The notes: a model not told the origin generated them from the sequence alone. Positions 19,327 through 28,815 are shown, numbered from the stretch's first letter. The stretch is 64,000 nucleotides of DNA from Pseudalkalibacillus decolorationis (GCF_024609785.1 NZ_JANHJQ010000001.1:1-64000); one strand, 5' to 3'. Translations and numbers: made by a program.

Positions 19327-20421
19327 TTAACGTTTATAGAAAGGTGATTTGACGACTTCAGCTTTTAAGCGCTTTTTACGAACCTGTACTTCAACTTCTG
19401 TACCAAGCTCTGTATACGCTGAGTCAATCAAAGCCAATCCGAGGTTTTTCTTTAATGTTGGAGACTGGGTTCCTGTTGTAACTTCACCAATCTTGTTGTC
19501 ATTCTTAAACACTTCATAATGTGTACGTGGAATTCCCTTTTCAATCATTTCAATTCCAACGAGCTTACGCTTCAAGCCTTCTTCTTTTTGTTGTATCAAT
19601 GCTTCTTTTCCAATAAAATCTGCTTCTTTCTTCAGCTTGACGGCAAAACCGATTCCCGCCTCAAGTGGAGAAATTTCTGAAGTCAGTTCTTGTCCGTATA
19701 GAGCTAATTTCGCTTCGAACCGCAGCGTATCACGTGCCCCTAATCCGATAGGAAGAGTTCCTTCTGCTTCTCCTGCTTCAAGAAACTTCTTCCATAGGGA
19801 AGCAGCATCCTTGCTATCACAGTAAATTTCGAAGCCATCTTCACCTGTATAACCTGTACGAGATACAAGGGCTTTTGCTCCAGCAACTTCTACATCATCT
19901 TCAAATTTAAAAAAGCCAATTTGAGAGAGGTCATAGTCTGTTAACTTCTGGAGAACTTTTTCAGCAACTGGTCCTTGAAGAGCAAGCTGAGCAACATCGC
20001 TTGAAATGTTCTCAATTTCTACGTTGCCTTTCTTGTTTTTCAAAAGCCAATCATAGTCTTTTTCAATATTGGACGCATTTACAACGAGAAGATAATCGTC
20101 GTCACCGCGCTTATAAACGAGAAGATCATCTACAGTACCGCCGTTTTCATAGCACATTGCTGTATACTGTGCTGCACCCTCCTGTAGCTTAGATACATCA
20201 TTCGTTAGGACATACTGTAAATAATTCAGAGCATCAGAGCCTTTTACAGTAATCTCTCCCATGTGGGATACATCGAACAATCCTGCTTTTGTACGGACAG
20301 CTTCGTGCTCTTCTTTAATACTTGAAAATTGAACCGGAAGTTCCCATCCACCAAAGTCGATTACTTTTGCTCCATAATCCTTATACAGTTCAAAAAGTGG
20401 TGTTCGCTGTAAGGATGACAT
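19327..20421 (-). CDS. gcvT: Aminomethyltransferase (glycine cleavage T protein)
   Basis: Takes the aminomethyl group from GcvH and makes 5,10-methylene-tetrahydrofolate and ammonia. The 364-residue product has FDVSHMGEI near residue 50, the folate-site [11 protein letters not shown] near 195 and [12 protein letters not shown] near 230. I use the ATG at 20421, which is well spaced from AAAGGAGAG; the in-frame ATG at 20430 touches that site. First gene of the operon, under the riboswitch upstream. Confidence 0.97.
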   Translation of the reverse strand: MSSLQRTPLFELYKDYGAKVIDFGGWELPVQFSSIKEEHEAVRTKAGLFDVSHMGEITVKGSDALNYLQYVLTNDVSKLQEGAAQYTAMCYENGGTVDDLLVYKRGDDDYLLVVNASNIEKDYDWLLKNKKGNVEIENISSDVAQLALQGPVAEKVLQKLTDYDLSQIGFFKFEDDVEVAGAKALVSRTGYTGEDGFEIYCDSKDAASLWKKFLEAGEAEGTLPIGLGARDTLRFEAKLALYGQELTSEISPLEAGIGFAVKLKKEADFIGKEALIQQKEEGLKRKLVGIEMIEKGIPRTHYEVFKNDNKIGEVTTGTQSPTLKKNLGLALIDSAYTELGTEVEVQVRKKRLKAEVVKSPFYKR

Positions 20422-20486
20422 GTTGAGCATCTCTCCTTTTATTCATTTAGTAGTATAAAGCTGTCAGAGTAGTCAGAACCTGTAGC

Positions 20487-20534
20487 AAAAAAAAAGAAAA
20501 GGACAAAGAAGACTGCTTTAGTCTTCTCTGTCCT
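20487..20534 (-). terminator. Riboswitch expression-platform terminator
   Basis: AGGACAGAGAAGAC pairs with GTCTTCTTTGTCCT and is followed by a T-rich run. Its 5' arm overlaps the end of the second aptamer, so glycine binding can open it. Confidence 0.88.
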
Positions 20535-20705
20535 CTTACCTGAAAGTTTTTGGGTAGGTTTCATCCTCCCAATGTCCCCTTTGGTGGCTCTAGTTTAAGA
20601 GCACTCTCCAGAGTTGCGTCAAACAAGAGTCCGCTTGCCTGAGAGATTCGCTGTCTTGCTTGCTCCTTCGGCGCTACCATATTAGAGTAGACTCTCCCCT
20701 TGTTC
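20528..20705 (-). promoter_or_regulatory. Tandem glycine riboswitch
   Basis: Two aptamers lie head to tail in the gcvT leader. The first has GGGGAGAGTC, GCCGAAGGAGCAA and AATCTCTCAGGCAA. The second has CTGGAGAGTG, CACCAAAGGGGAC and AACTTTCAGGTAAGAGGAC. These are the conserved core elements of the gcvT RNA family. The family is an ON switch: glycine prevents the terminator and turns on the cleavage operon. The remaining 270 nt upstream, to yqhH, should hold the divergent promoters. Confidence 0.95.
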
Positions 20706-20976
20706 TCATTCGCCAGTATTGAATTTAAATGAAAGTACGCTCTTCATTTCAATCTGATTTCAACTTGTTCTGAAACAGCTATTATAAATCCATTGATGCT
20801 TGTTAATACTAAGTATGAAACTATTTATATCTTATCATCGAATGATGTAGATTCGCAATCATCTTTTTCGATGAAAGCGTTCTAATGACAAGAAATAACG
20901 AACATTGGATTTTATTACTAGTAAAACGTTCGTGTTCAAAGTCGTTTTTCACTCCATATAGAAAGGGTTTTCGTTT

Positions 20977-22656
20977 ATGACTCTTAACATAAAGCATGAT
21001 CAAGAATGGTCTGAAGGATTTCTTAAACGGATTGAAGGAGATGGACCATGGGCAAATTGGGAGCTTTATAAACTAGCATTAGAAGCGGAAGAAAGTGTAA
21101 CAATCCCGGACTTTCTAGGATTACAGGCTCCGAAACACATCCCTCACGTCCAAGTACTTCCCCATCAGCTTGAGGTTGCGAGAACCGTCATCGAGGATAT
21201 GAACGGAAAAGGGATTCTCGCGGATGAGGTTGGACTTGGAAAAACAATTGAAGCAGGTTTGATAGCAAAAGAATATATGATACGGGGATTAGCTAAGAAA
21301 ATCTTAATTCTTGTTCCTGCGTCACTCGTGTTGCAATGGACGCATGAATTGACTTCAAAATTTCTTATCCCTGCAGTTCCTCAACGGAAATCTTATGTCT
21401 GGGAGCAATTCGATGTCGTCGTTTCATCAATTGACACTGCTAAAAGAAGTCCTCACCGTGAAATTGTGTTGGAACAGGACTACGACCTTATCATAATTGA
21501 TGAAGCCCATAAGCTTAAGAATAAAAAGACGAAAAACTACGATTTTGTTCAACGTTTAAAGAAGAAATATTGTTTACTATTAACTGCTACACCTATCCAA
21601 AATAAAATAGAAGAAGTATTTAATCTCGTATCCTTATTGAAGCCAGGACATTTAGGAAATGAAGAATACTTCGATGAAGCATACCGGTCAGGGCGATATA
21701 ACGTTCAAAATGAAGAAAAGCTAAAGCAGTTAATTAATAAAGTAATGGTACGGAATCGTCGGGAAGACACCGGATTAAAGTGGCCAAAACGCTTTGTGAA
21801 AACCATCCCTATTACCCTTTCACCTGCAGAACGTGAACTCTATGAATCCATCACCGAAGTAAAGAAGGATCAGTCAACTGTTCTCCAACATTCCTTCTCT
21901 ACGATTACGTTGCAACGTGAAGTATGCAGTAGTCGGGAAGCAGCCTTCCTAACCTTAAAAGCGATGAGTGAAAGAGAAGAGACAAATTCCGCCATACGTG
22001 AAACCTCACTGTATTTAATGAGGAAGATTGAAAATGTCGATCGAAATTCAAAAGCAGAGAAAGCATTGGAGCTCATCAAGAACATCGATGGTAAAGTAAT
22101 TATCTTTACAGAATATCGAGCCACCCAACTCTATCTTCAGTGGTATTTACAACAGCATGGCATTAGCTCCGTTCCATTTCGAGGTGGTTTTAAGCGAAAC
22201 AAAAAGGACTGGATGACACAGCTCTTCAAAAATCACGCAAAGGTGTTAATTGCTACAGAAGCAGGGGGGGAAGGAATTAACCTGCAATTTTGTCAGCATA
22301 TCATCAATTATGACCTTCCATGGAATCCAATGCGTATTGAACAACGGATCGGCCGCGTCCATCGAATTGGTCAGGAACAGGACGTACACATTTATAATTT
22401 TGCAACAGAAAATACAATAGAGGAACATATCCTGAAACTCTTATATGAAAAAATCAATCTTTTTGAAAGTGTCATCGGTAATTTAGATGAAATTCTAACA
22501 AAGGTCGGGATGAAAAATATCGAACAACACATCCGGCAAATTTTTTATGAATCCGATTCTGATGGTGAAATTCGTATTAAGATGGAGAACCTGACTTCGA
22601 TGCTGAAACATTCTGATGACGAGGGGGATTCGTATGCTGCAGAAAGACATTCATAG
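20977..22656 (+). CDS. yqhH: SNF2-family DEAD/DEAH helicase YqhH
   Basis: A 559-residue Swi2/Snf2 ATPase. Motif I is ADEVGLGKT with Lys89, motif II DEAH, motif III LTATPIQN, motif V GGEGINLQ and motif VI QRIGRVHRIGQ. It is like RapA/HepA, but its role in Bacillus is not established. It is divergent from gcvT as in B. subtilis and overlaps yqhG by 23 nt. Confidence 0.92.
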   Translation: MTLNIKHDQEWSEGFLKRIEGDGPWANWELYKLALEAEESVTIPDFLGLQAPKHIPHVQVLPHQLEVARTVIEDMNGKGILADEVGLGKTIEAGLIAKEYMIRGLAKKILILVPASLVLQWTHELTSKFLIPAVPQRKSYVWEQFDVVVSSIDTAKRSPHREIVLEQDYDLIIIDEAHKLKNKKTKNYDFVQRLKKKYCLLLTATPIQNKIEEVFNLVSLLKPGHLGNEEYFDEAYRSGRYNVQNEEKLKQLINKVMVRNRREDTGLKWPKRFVKTIPITLSPAERELYESITEVKKDQSTVLQHSFSTITLQREVCSSREAAFLTLKAMSEREETNSAIRETSLYLMRKIENVDRNSKAEKALELIKNIDGKVIIFTEYRATQLYLQWYLQQHGISSVPFRGGFKRNKKDWMTQLFKNHAKVLIATEAGGEGINLQFCQHIINYDLPWNPMRIEQRIGRVHRIGQEQDVHIYNFATENTIEEHILKLLYEKINLFESVIGNLDEILTKVGMKNIEQHIRQIFYESDSDGEIRIKMENLTSMLKHSDDEGDSYAAERHS

Positions 22657-23434
22657 TTTTTTGGATCGGTTTTTTATCGCAAACGAATGTGAAATTCTTG
22701 AAAGACATGAGCACTTACTTAATGTCCAATTGACGATTGAACTCGACAAATTGTTAATGAATCGTCCTTTCTACTGGCATTACTTGGAGAAAACGGGTGG
22801 TGTACCGAACCCGATGCAATTAAAGCTTAGAACGGAACAGCCGGATGAGTCTGAAAAGGATGGAGAATTTATTCATTTTGGATCACCAAGACTCCACCAA
22901 ATTTTTCAGTCAAGCCAACAGTTGGCTCCTTACATTCGTTTATTTGAACAGGTTGAACAAACGTTAGGTTCATTTACACCTCTCGTTCCCTGGTTAGGAT
23001 TAAATATTAAAGTATCTTACCAATGTGATCGAAAAAAGGAATTTCTTTACTCTATTGGTCTGAATCTAATCAATGGACAAATGACCGATCAGTTTCAAAC
23101 GTTTCTTGATTCGAAATCGTTGACACCCAAAATCTCTGATTATTGTTACACGATGAGCCCTCTAATTCGACCAATGAGTGGAATTAAAAGAGTGGAACAA
23201 TACATTGATTCTGTGATCGAACAGGATGACCCTCAATGGGCGATTGATGCGAGGAAACGCTGGGCAGAAGACGAAGAACTATTAGAGCACTTTTATCAGG
23301 ATGTTGAGGATAAGCCTGAATATTACCATGTCGAAAAGAGTGCATTGAAGGAATTGTACGAACCCACCGTTTACGTCAAAATCATTAACGGAGGAATGTT
23401 CTATCTCTCCGACCAAAAGATGATACTGCATTAA
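22634..23434 (+). CDS. yqhG: YqhG family protein
   Basis: A 266-residue soluble protein of the YqhG family, of unknown function. It is always found next to the YqhH helicase and is presumably its partner. I take the ATG at 22634, six nt behind GAGGGGG. The ORF is open to 22616, but that start lies upstream of the binding site. The protein is rich in acidic and aromatic residues, with no signal peptide or membrane segment. Confidence 0.88.
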   Translation: MLQKDIHSFLDRFFIANECEILERHEHLLNVQLTIELDKLLMNRPFYWHYLEKTGGVPNPMQLKLRTEQPDESEKDGEFIHFGSPRLHQIFQSSQQLAPYIRLFEQVEQTLGSFTPLVPWLGLNIKVSYQCDRKKEFLYSIGLNLINGQMTDQFQTFLDSKSLTPKISDYCYTMSPLIRPMSGIKRVEQYIDSVIEQDDPQWAIDARKRWAEDEELLEHFYQDVEDKPEYYHVEKSALKELYEPTVYVKIINGGMFYLSDQKMILH

Positions 23435-23622
23435 GAAAAGCGTAAGCGACCTTGTTCAGCCCCGAAGGTTACTGGAAGGTCAACGAGGAGGCTCGGACCA
23501 AACGAGTTCGGTCCTGCGTGGGAATACACAGGGTGTAAAACAGTGTGTCGCCGCCGCAGGAGGACTGAAGTAATCCAAGGGGTTGGGCGCTGGAGCTAGA
23601 CATTACATCCATGCAACAGAAT
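23434..23622 (+). repeat. Family B intergenic repeat, long form (copy 3)
   Basis: Starts right at the yqhG stop. GCCCC pairs with GGGGT and GTTACT with AGTAAT. In other copies these are GCCAC/GTGGT and GTCACT/AGTGAT, so both arms changed together. The usual TATACTTTC tail is missing; the bidirectional terminator follows directly. Confidence 0.85.
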
Positions 23623-23700
23623 AAAGAGTCAGGAAACTCCAAGGCGCCTTATCAAGGTTAGATAAAACACCTTGCGCTGGTTGAGTATCCTGACTCTTTT
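23623..23700. terminator. Large bidirectional terminator between yqhG and yqzE
   Basis: AAAGAGTCAGGA pairs with TCCTGACTCTTT. Between them AAGGCG..CGC and TTATC..GATAA give an extended, partly mismatched hairpin of about 75 nt. Confidence 0.85.
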
Positions 23701-23708
23701 AACTTCTG

Positions 23709-23885
23709 TTACTTTCGTTTAATCAGCATCGAAATTGCCATCGGTACGAGACCAAACCATTGAACGGATAAGGGCGGTTTGTGATCTTTGCGTGTTGTCT
23801 TCTTTTTCCGACGCTTTTCCTTAGGTTGATCAAAGTAACGAACAAATTGCTGTGTAAGAAACTTTACAAAATCATTCGTAGACAT
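23709..23885 (-). CDS. yqzE: YqzE family protein
   Basis: A 58-residue basic protein starting at the ATG at 23885 behind GCAGGTG; a GTG at 23894 is also in frame. MSTNDFVKFLTQQFVRYFD and PPLSVQWFGLVP align well with what I recall of B. subtilis YqzE, also at the end of the comG region. A basic middle (KEKRRKKKTTRK) separates the two conserved ends. Function unknown. Confidence 0.85.
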   Translation of the reverse strand: MSTNDFVKFLTQQFVRYFDQPKEKRRKKKTTRKDHKPPLSVQWFGLVPMAISMLIKRK

Positions 23886-23915
23886 TGTAAACACCTGCTT
23901 TTATTTTCAAAAGAT

Positions 23916-24440
23916 TTAGTACTTAGTGTTAACAATACCTGACGTTTTTATCCAACCGACAATTTCGGAAGCGATCCTCGGTATGCTTTTTTCAGTTGTA
24001 TCAATAACCAAGTCTGCATCGTGATAGTACGGCTGACGGCTTTCAAAAAGCTTTTGAATCTCTTCCTTTGTTTTGTCTATCGCAAGAGGCCTTGTTTCAT
24101 CATTTCGAAGGCGGTCAACAATTGTATCAACAGAGGTCTGTAATGAAATTACATACCCAACTGCGTTCATGAAGCGCCGATTTTCCTTTCTAAGCACGAT
24201 TCCTCCACCTGTTGTTATGATCACATTCTCTTTAGGGAGCTCCTGTAGTGCAGCTTGTTCCTCGTCACGAAAAAAGTGCTCCCCTTTTTTTTCAAAAATG
24301 GAGGGGATGTCCCACGCAAGCTTTTCCTCGATATATTGATCGGTATCAATAACAGGAAAGCCTAACACTTTTCCGAGTTCCCTTCCAATGGACGTCTTAC
24401 CAGTGGCCATAAAGCCAGTTATATAAATTGCTCTCATCAT
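23916..24440 (-). CDS. aroK: Shikimate kinase
   Basis: Phosphorylates shikimate at O3 in the chorismate pathway. The product has about 174 residues, with the P-loop GFMATGKTSIG, the shikimate-binding Asp in DTDQYIEEK, GGGIVLRKENR and the lid RNDETRPLA. The ATG overlaps the comGG TGA (ATGA), with GGTGGT just upstream, so it is translationally coupled to the competence operon. Catalytic and lid residues are all present. Confidence 0.93.
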   Translation of the reverse strand: MMRAIYITGFMATGKTSIGRELGKVLGFPVIDTDQYIEEKLAWDIPSIFEKKGEHFFRDEEQAALQELPKENVIITTGGGIVLRKENRRFMNAVGYVISLQTSVDTIVDRLRNDETRPLAIDKTKEEIQKLFESRQPYYHDADLVIDTTEKSIPRIASEIVGWIKTSGIVNTKY

Positions 24441-24820
24441 ACCACCACCCATTTTACAACTTCATTCTTTACATAATCATAATATAGTAAACCTATCGCA
24501 CTTCCCGATTTATTTAATCGTACTTCCAAACGAAAAACATAAATGGCATCAGACAACTTGGTTGTAAAATAGTTTACTCTACCATCGGGATAAATGAAAG
24601 TACCAAAGTCCCCATCGTTTATTTCTTCTTCATATCGGACTTTGCTTATGAGATCCTTTCTCCCTGATTGTAAGTGCAAACTTGTTTGAAACCATACTTC
24701 TCTTGCTTGTAAAAATAATCGTTCACTCATTAAGAGTTTAGCATTATAAACCATAACGGATAGTATAATTAGGGTCATTATAATCGATAATGCAGTAATA
24801 TACCCTGATTCATTTTTCAT
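24437..24820 (-). CDS. comGG: Competence pseudopilus protein ComGG
   Basis: A 127-residue minor pseudopilin-like protein: short N-terminus (MKNESGY), one hydrophobic helix (about 8-27), then a soluble domain. Sequence conservation in this family is weak, so the call rests mainly on its place as the last com gene. It overlaps comGF by 11 nt. Confidence 0.85.
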   Translation of the reverse strand: MKNESGYITALSIIMTLIILSVMVYNAKLLMSERLFLQAREVWFQTSLHLQSGRKDLISKVRYEEEINDGDFGTFIYPDGRVNYFTTKLSDAIYVFRLEVRLNKSGSAIGLLYYDYVKNEVVKWVVV

Positions 24821-25274
24821 TGGGTACCAACCTTTGTTTACTTACTGGCTGAACGAGCACAACTTTATGATTATACAATTGATTATGTGCTTGTATATGC
24901 ATTTCCACAAGGTTCGTAAAGATTTGGATATTGAATTCGCTACTATTTTGAAGAACTGTTTCAAATCCGCGCCCATCAACTTTCCGAATAATTCGGTTTC
25001 CATATTGTTCATAAGTTACTACGGATTCATCCGGTTGTTGTAAATGAAGTTTTCCTGATTGTATATATGCGTTTAATGAACCTTGAATCTCTTTACCTGT
25101 TTGTTCAAAAAAGAGAAATACCTCTTGATCTTGTAATGTATCATCATCCGTGGAATAGATAACAGAAAAAACTGTCGGTACGAGTGAAGCAATCGCAAGA
25201 AAAACCGTTAATCCAATCATCATTTCAATCAACGTATAGCCACTTTCACTTTGCGTGCCCACAAATCTTTTCAT
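24810..25274 (-). CDS. comGF: Competence minor pseudopilin ComGF
   Basis: A 154-residue protein starting at the ATG at 25274 behind GGAAAGGG. The open frame continues upstream to 25373, but that part overlaps comGE and lacks a site. The type IV pilin-like start SESGYTLIEMMIG is followed by a hydrophobic helix. It belongs to the pseudopilus that pulls DNA to ComEA. Confidence 0.88.
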   Translation of the reverse strand: MKRFVGTQSESGYTLIEMMIGLTVFLAIASLVPTVFSVIYSTDDDTLQDQEVFLFFEQTGKEIQGSLNAYIQSGKLHLQQPDESVVTYEQYGNRIIRKVDGRGFETVLQNSSEFNIQIFTNLVEMHIQAHNQLYNHKVVLVQPVSKQRLVPNEK

Positions 25275-25575
25275 TACGGTTATTTTTCCCTTTCCAATCA
25301 ATACAAATTTCAATGCCAGTTGTGCTATTTGTCCAACTAACTTCAAATTCCGTCCCATACTTACCCTTTTCAAGTGTTCGACTCGGTTCTTCTTTCGTTG
25401 CTACCCATTCTTGTAATAAGTTATGGCACAATTGTATTCCAAAATTTTTCTCTTTTAATGAAAGACGTTCCTCATAAATCAATGTCATTTGCGGCAAAAC
25501 CCAAACCACCATAAAAGTAAAAATACTTAATCCAATCATAGCGTCTAGTAGAAAGTACCCTTTACAATTGTTCAA
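25246..25575 (-). CDS. comGE: Competence minor pseudopilin ComGE
   Basis: A 109-residue protein with an N-terminal prepilin-like segment (CKGYFLLDAMIGLSIFTFMV). It has Cys residues in the soluble part (IQLCHN, EICIDW, KICGHAK). It overlaps comGD by 14 nt and comGF by 29 nt. Confidence 0.87.
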   Translation of the reverse strand: MNNCKGYFLLDAMIGLSIFTFMVVWVLPQMTLIYEERLSLKEKNFGIQLCHNLLQEWVATKEEPSRTLEKGKYGTEFEVSWTNSTTGIEICIDWKGKNNRNEKICGHAK

Positions 25576-26020
25576 TATAAAACCGTCCCTTTCCGAGGTG
25601 AAAAACGATCTTATACGTCCTCTTTTCTAAGCGTAATAGTAGTGTCCCTCCTTTTTGGATTGTGCCGTTACTACTATAGGTAATTGTTAAGTCAGTTGTA
25701 CCTTTTTGGAAATAGACTTGTTCGGGATAGCCTACCTGTTTAACCTTTGTTTCAGGTCCAGACTGAATGACATACTTCTTTTCTCCATTATTAAATTTTA
25801 CTTTAACTTGAGCACCTTCTGATAGGGCATATTGCTGTGCAAAGTGTAGATCTGATGTTAATAACTGAATGAACTGGTTGAGTTCTCGGTTCGATTTCAT
25901 TTGCTCGAGATTGATGACAACCATTCCAGTTAACACAACTAAAATAGATAGAACAATCATCATTTCGATCATTGTGTATCCTTTGTTGTTACGGAGTGAC
26001 GACTTGTTGGACAGTTCCAT
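25562..26020 (-). CDS. comGD: Competence minor pseudopilin ComGD
   Basis: A 152-residue pseudopilin. The cleavage motif is NNKGYTMIEMMIVLSIL, processed by ComC. A GspH-like soluble domain follows. It overlaps comGC by 32 nt. Confidence 0.92.
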   Translation of the reverse strand: MELSNKSSLRNNKGYTMIEMMIVLSILVVLTGMVVINLEQMKSNRELNQFIQLLTSDLHFAQQYALSEGAQVKVKFNNGEKKYVIQSGPETKVKQVGYPEQVYFQKGTTDLTITYSSNGTIQKGGTLLLRLEKRTYKIVFHLGKGRFYIEQL

Positions 26021-26315
26021 CCGCGGTAATCTCCAATGCGATCTCTCCTGGACACGTCGTTTGATCGATATAACCAGCGGTCTTCATATCACTTATCGTA
26101 GATGGCAGCACACCCTTTTCAATTTGATATACGCTTACTTGGCTTTGAATCAAATCTATCGTTGCCTCACAGCTCTTTTCCTTAACCACTTTATTGCTTT
26201 TCGACATGCTTGGTACCGCAATTAACAGAAGAACAGAAATAATTAAAATTACGATCATCATTTCGATTAGCGTAAAACCTTTTTCGTTTAAAATAGATCC
26301 TTTCTCACCCTTCAT
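25989..26315 (-). CDS. comGC: Competence major pseudopilin ComGC
   Basis: A 108-residue major pseudopilin with the ComC cleavage site EKGFTLIEMMIVILI. Two soluble-domain Cys (SCEATI and TTCPGE) match the intramolecular disulfide of ComGC. Confidence 0.95.
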   Translation of the reverse strand: MKGEKGSILNEKGFTLIEMMIVILIISVLLLIAVPSMSKSNKVVKEKSCEATIDLIQSQVSVYQIEKGVLPSTISDMKTAGYIDQTTCPGEIALEITADGTVQQVVTP

Positions 26316-26352
26316 ATTAATCCCCTTTCATTTAAATGAGCGTCGAAACAAA

Positions 26353-27384
26353 CTATAAGGATTGGAATAGCTGGAAAATCGGTCCCATTACTGAAAGGAA
26401 CAAGATCAATACGAGACATCCGATTGCTCCAAAAAGAATCGGTTGAATGAGATATATACTTCTTTGGATTCTTTCCTCTAAATTACTGAACAACATTTCC
26501 CCATAAAGGGTTAATTCATCGCCAAGGCTTCCATTGGACTGCCCAAAGGAAACAACCTGTGCTAACTCAGGCAAGAAATAATGTTTATCTCGAAAAATTT
26601 CATCAAGAGCTTTTCCTTTTCTTAAATCACTTTTTAATAATAAAGCTTCATCTTGATACAAACGCACATAATTTTGATTTTCGAATAATTGAAGAACTTG
26701 CGATACAGAAAGACCACTTTTTAACAAATGACCAAACTGAAATGCAAAGAATTGAGTCACGAGGATTCGAAGGTAATGTGAAAGCAGAGGAACCTTAAGC
26801 GCAATCATGAGTTGTTCATGTGGAGATTTCTTCCGAAAGGTAAAGGGGTACAAGATCAACAATAAAAGGCCAACGCTCATTACAAAATAGAAGAGATATG
26901 GTACCATCTGCAAAACTGTAAGTAAATACACCGTTACAGTAGGAAGGGATAAATCAACGGAATTAAAAAGTGCCGTGAATTGCGGAATAAGAAACCGGAG
27001 CATAAAAAACATCATAGCACTAAGGATGAGAAGCAAGGTAAGCGGGTAGCGTATCGTTCGTAAAAACATCTTTTTCAGCTGTTCTCTTTTCAACAAAATT
27101 CTGCTTCCCTCTAGTAATCCAAATGATAACCTTCCTTGTTCAGAAGCAAAGTACAAGCAACCCAATATATCCCCTGGGATCTTCTTCCCTTCAAGCACCT
27201 CAAATAACGGAGCACCACTTTTCAATTCCCGCATAATGTCTTTAACTGGGTATTGGGGATAGGTTTGATAGTGCAGTTGCAGTAAGACGAGTGCATTGGA
27301 GACCGAATAACCTTTATCAAGTAACATTCCTAACTCTCTCAAAAACTTTGATTGTTCCATCCGGTTCCATTCACGTTTTCTCAT
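26353..27384 (-). CDS. comGB: Competence type II secretion membrane protein ComGB
   Basis: A PilC/GspF-like inner membrane platform protein, 343 residues from the ATG at 27384 (MRKREWNRMEQ), which is seven nt behind CGGAG. The longer frame to 27459 would overlap comGA by 89 nt and lacks a site. Two GspF domains with three main membrane segments are visible. It overlaps comGA by 14 nt. Confidence 0.92.
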   Translation of the reverse strand: MRKREWNRMEQSKFLRELGMLLDKGYSVSNALVLLQLHYQTYPQYPVKDIMRELKSGAPLFEVLEGKKIPGDILGCLYFASEQGRLSFGLLEGSRILLKREQLKKMFLRTIRYPLTLLLILSAMMFFMLRFLIPQFTALFNSVDLSLPTVTVYLLTVLQMVPYLFYFVMSVGLLLLILYPFTFRKKSPHEQLMIALKVPLLSHYLRILVTQFFAFQFGHLLKSGLSVSQVLQLFENQNYVRLYQDEALLLKSDLRKGKALDEIFRDKHYFLPELAQVVSFGQSNGSLGDELTLYGEMLFSNLEERIQRSIYLIQPILFGAIGCLVLILFLSVMGPIFQLFQSL

Positions 27385-28522
27385 ACCCATGCTCCGTTGA
27401 TGTATCGGAAAAAGGTGCAGAAATGTAATCCATCGCAACTGCTCTATGGAAATAATCATCGAGCTTTGGAAAAGAGACCGTGATCGGTTTCTTAGCCTGA
27501 ATCATATTCATTACATTTTGTAAAAGTTGACCATTAAGGAGTTCATACACACCCATTCTTCGCTGTTGTCTTCGCATCATACAAAATAATGAACACGCAT
27601 TCCCACAATGTGGACACTTTAATTCATAGAGTCTTTGCGATACAATTCCAAGAAGTGTTTGGCGGAGATCTTCAATATGAATCCCAAATTCATTTAACCT
27701 GTATAGGCATCCAATTGTATTTTTCGCATGAAGTGTCGAAAGAACGAGGTGACCAGTCAGTGAGGCACGAATTGCGAGCTGTGCAGTAGCCTCATCTCGG
27801 ATTTCACCAATCATAATAACATCAGGATCATGTCTTAAGATTGATTTAAATCCTTCCAGATAAGTAACTCCTGCTGGCTCATTTATTTCAATTTGCAAGA
27901 CCGTATCCATCTTCTTTTCGATCGGATCTTCTAATGTGATCACCTGCCGCTTTTTGTATAACTGTGTTTCTTTGAGCAATGAGTACATCAATGTCGTTTT
28001 TCCTGAGCCAGTTGGACCAGCAAATAACAATAAGCCTTGGGGTCTAAGTAATAAAGAGTATACTTGTTCAAGAACATTCGGGAATATGGAAAGGTTTGTA
28101 TAATGTGTATTGTCTTCCTGAGGTAAGATTCGAATCGCTAATGCTTCATTGTAAGCAGAGGGTAAGGTTGATAGTCTTAAATGGACGTTTCCGTTAACTG
28201 GGAGGTAGTGATGAATAGCACCATTTTGGGGTTTGCGCTTTTCCCCAATGTCCATCGCAGCCAAAAATTTAAAATGTGAGATAAGACGTTCGCTGTAAAT
28301 TAGGGGTACTTCTTCAAGAGGATACAAACGTTGGTTGATTCGTACTTGAATTAATGATGACCTCCTTTGGGGGACAATGTGGAGATCAGTTGCGCCCATT
28401 GATATTGCTCGTTTTAAAAGAGATTCGCTTTTACTTTCGACATTTACACTTATAGGACCACCTTCTTTCGGGAAGTATAGAAGATATTCGACACTAATAT
28501 ATACAATCCTTTTTTTATTCAA
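27371..28522 (-). CDS. comGA: Competence ATPase ComGA, start uncertain
   Basis: The GspE/PilB-type ATPase of the DNA-uptake pseudopilus. Walker A is AGPTGSGKTTL, and the Asp box and Walker B appear in MIGEIRDEATAQLAIRAS, followed by STLHAKNT. A zinc-binding CPHCG lies near the C-terminus. The coordinates give the full open frame. Its only in-frame start before the conserved MGATDLHIVP is a TTG at 28522, inside the promoter and without a binding site. A good site, GAAGGTGG, lies near 28460, but the codons after it in frame are ATA, AGT and GTA. An ATG at 28444 is in a different frame and would join by a -1 shift in CTCTTTTAAAA. See findings. Confidence 0.88.
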   Translation of the reverse strand: MNKKRIVYISVEYLLYFPKEGGPISVNVESKSESLLKRAISMGATDLHIVPQRRSSLIQVRINQRLYPLEEVPLIYSERLISHFKFLAAMDIGEKRKPQNGAIHHYLPVNGNVHLRLSTLPSAYNEALAIRILPQEDNTHYTNLSIFPNVLEQVYSLLLRPQGLLLFAGPTGSGKTTLMYSLLKETQLYKKRQVITLEDPIEKKMDTVLQIEINEPAGVTYLEGFKSILRHDPDVIMIGEIRDEATAQLAIRASLTGHLVLSTLHAKNTIGCLYRLNEFGIHIEDLRQTLLGIVSQRLYELKCPHCGNACSLFCMMRRQQRRMGVYELLNGQLLQNVMNMIQAKKPITVSFPKLDDYFHRAVAMDYISAPFSDTSTEHGYEKT

Positions 28523-28533
28523 AAATATTTTTT
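28496..28533 (-). promoter_or_regulatory. comG promoter with a ComK-type box
   Basis: AAAAAATATTTTT (28521-28533) fits the ComK half-box AAAA-N5-TTTT. It is followed by -35 TTGAAT and -10 TATATT with a 15-nt spacer. A short spacer fits an activator-dependent promoter. No second box was located with confidence. Confidence 0.5.
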
Positions 28534-28815
28534 ACATCTATCTGTCGAATGTACACACTGGTGATGATACCTTCTCCTATCTTTCAACTTTCCGTAATTC
28601 AAGTAAATAAATGAACACTGAATATTTATTTTCAAAACCTAAATACTAAACAGTGAACTGAAATAAGTACTCGACACAAAATTGACATAGCAAATGTAAT
28701 TTACTTTTTTCGCTTGTTTGTTTTATAATACAAGAGGAGTCCATTTATTTTTGGACGGATAATCGAGATAGCACTTATTTAATTCGTCGATCATTGCTGC
28801 AAAGGAGGAATACAT

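Noticed and set aside
20821-21003. Minus-strand 60-codon frame between the riboswitch and yqhH
   Set aside because: No ribosome site, no similarity, and it overlaps the start of yqhH and the promoter region.
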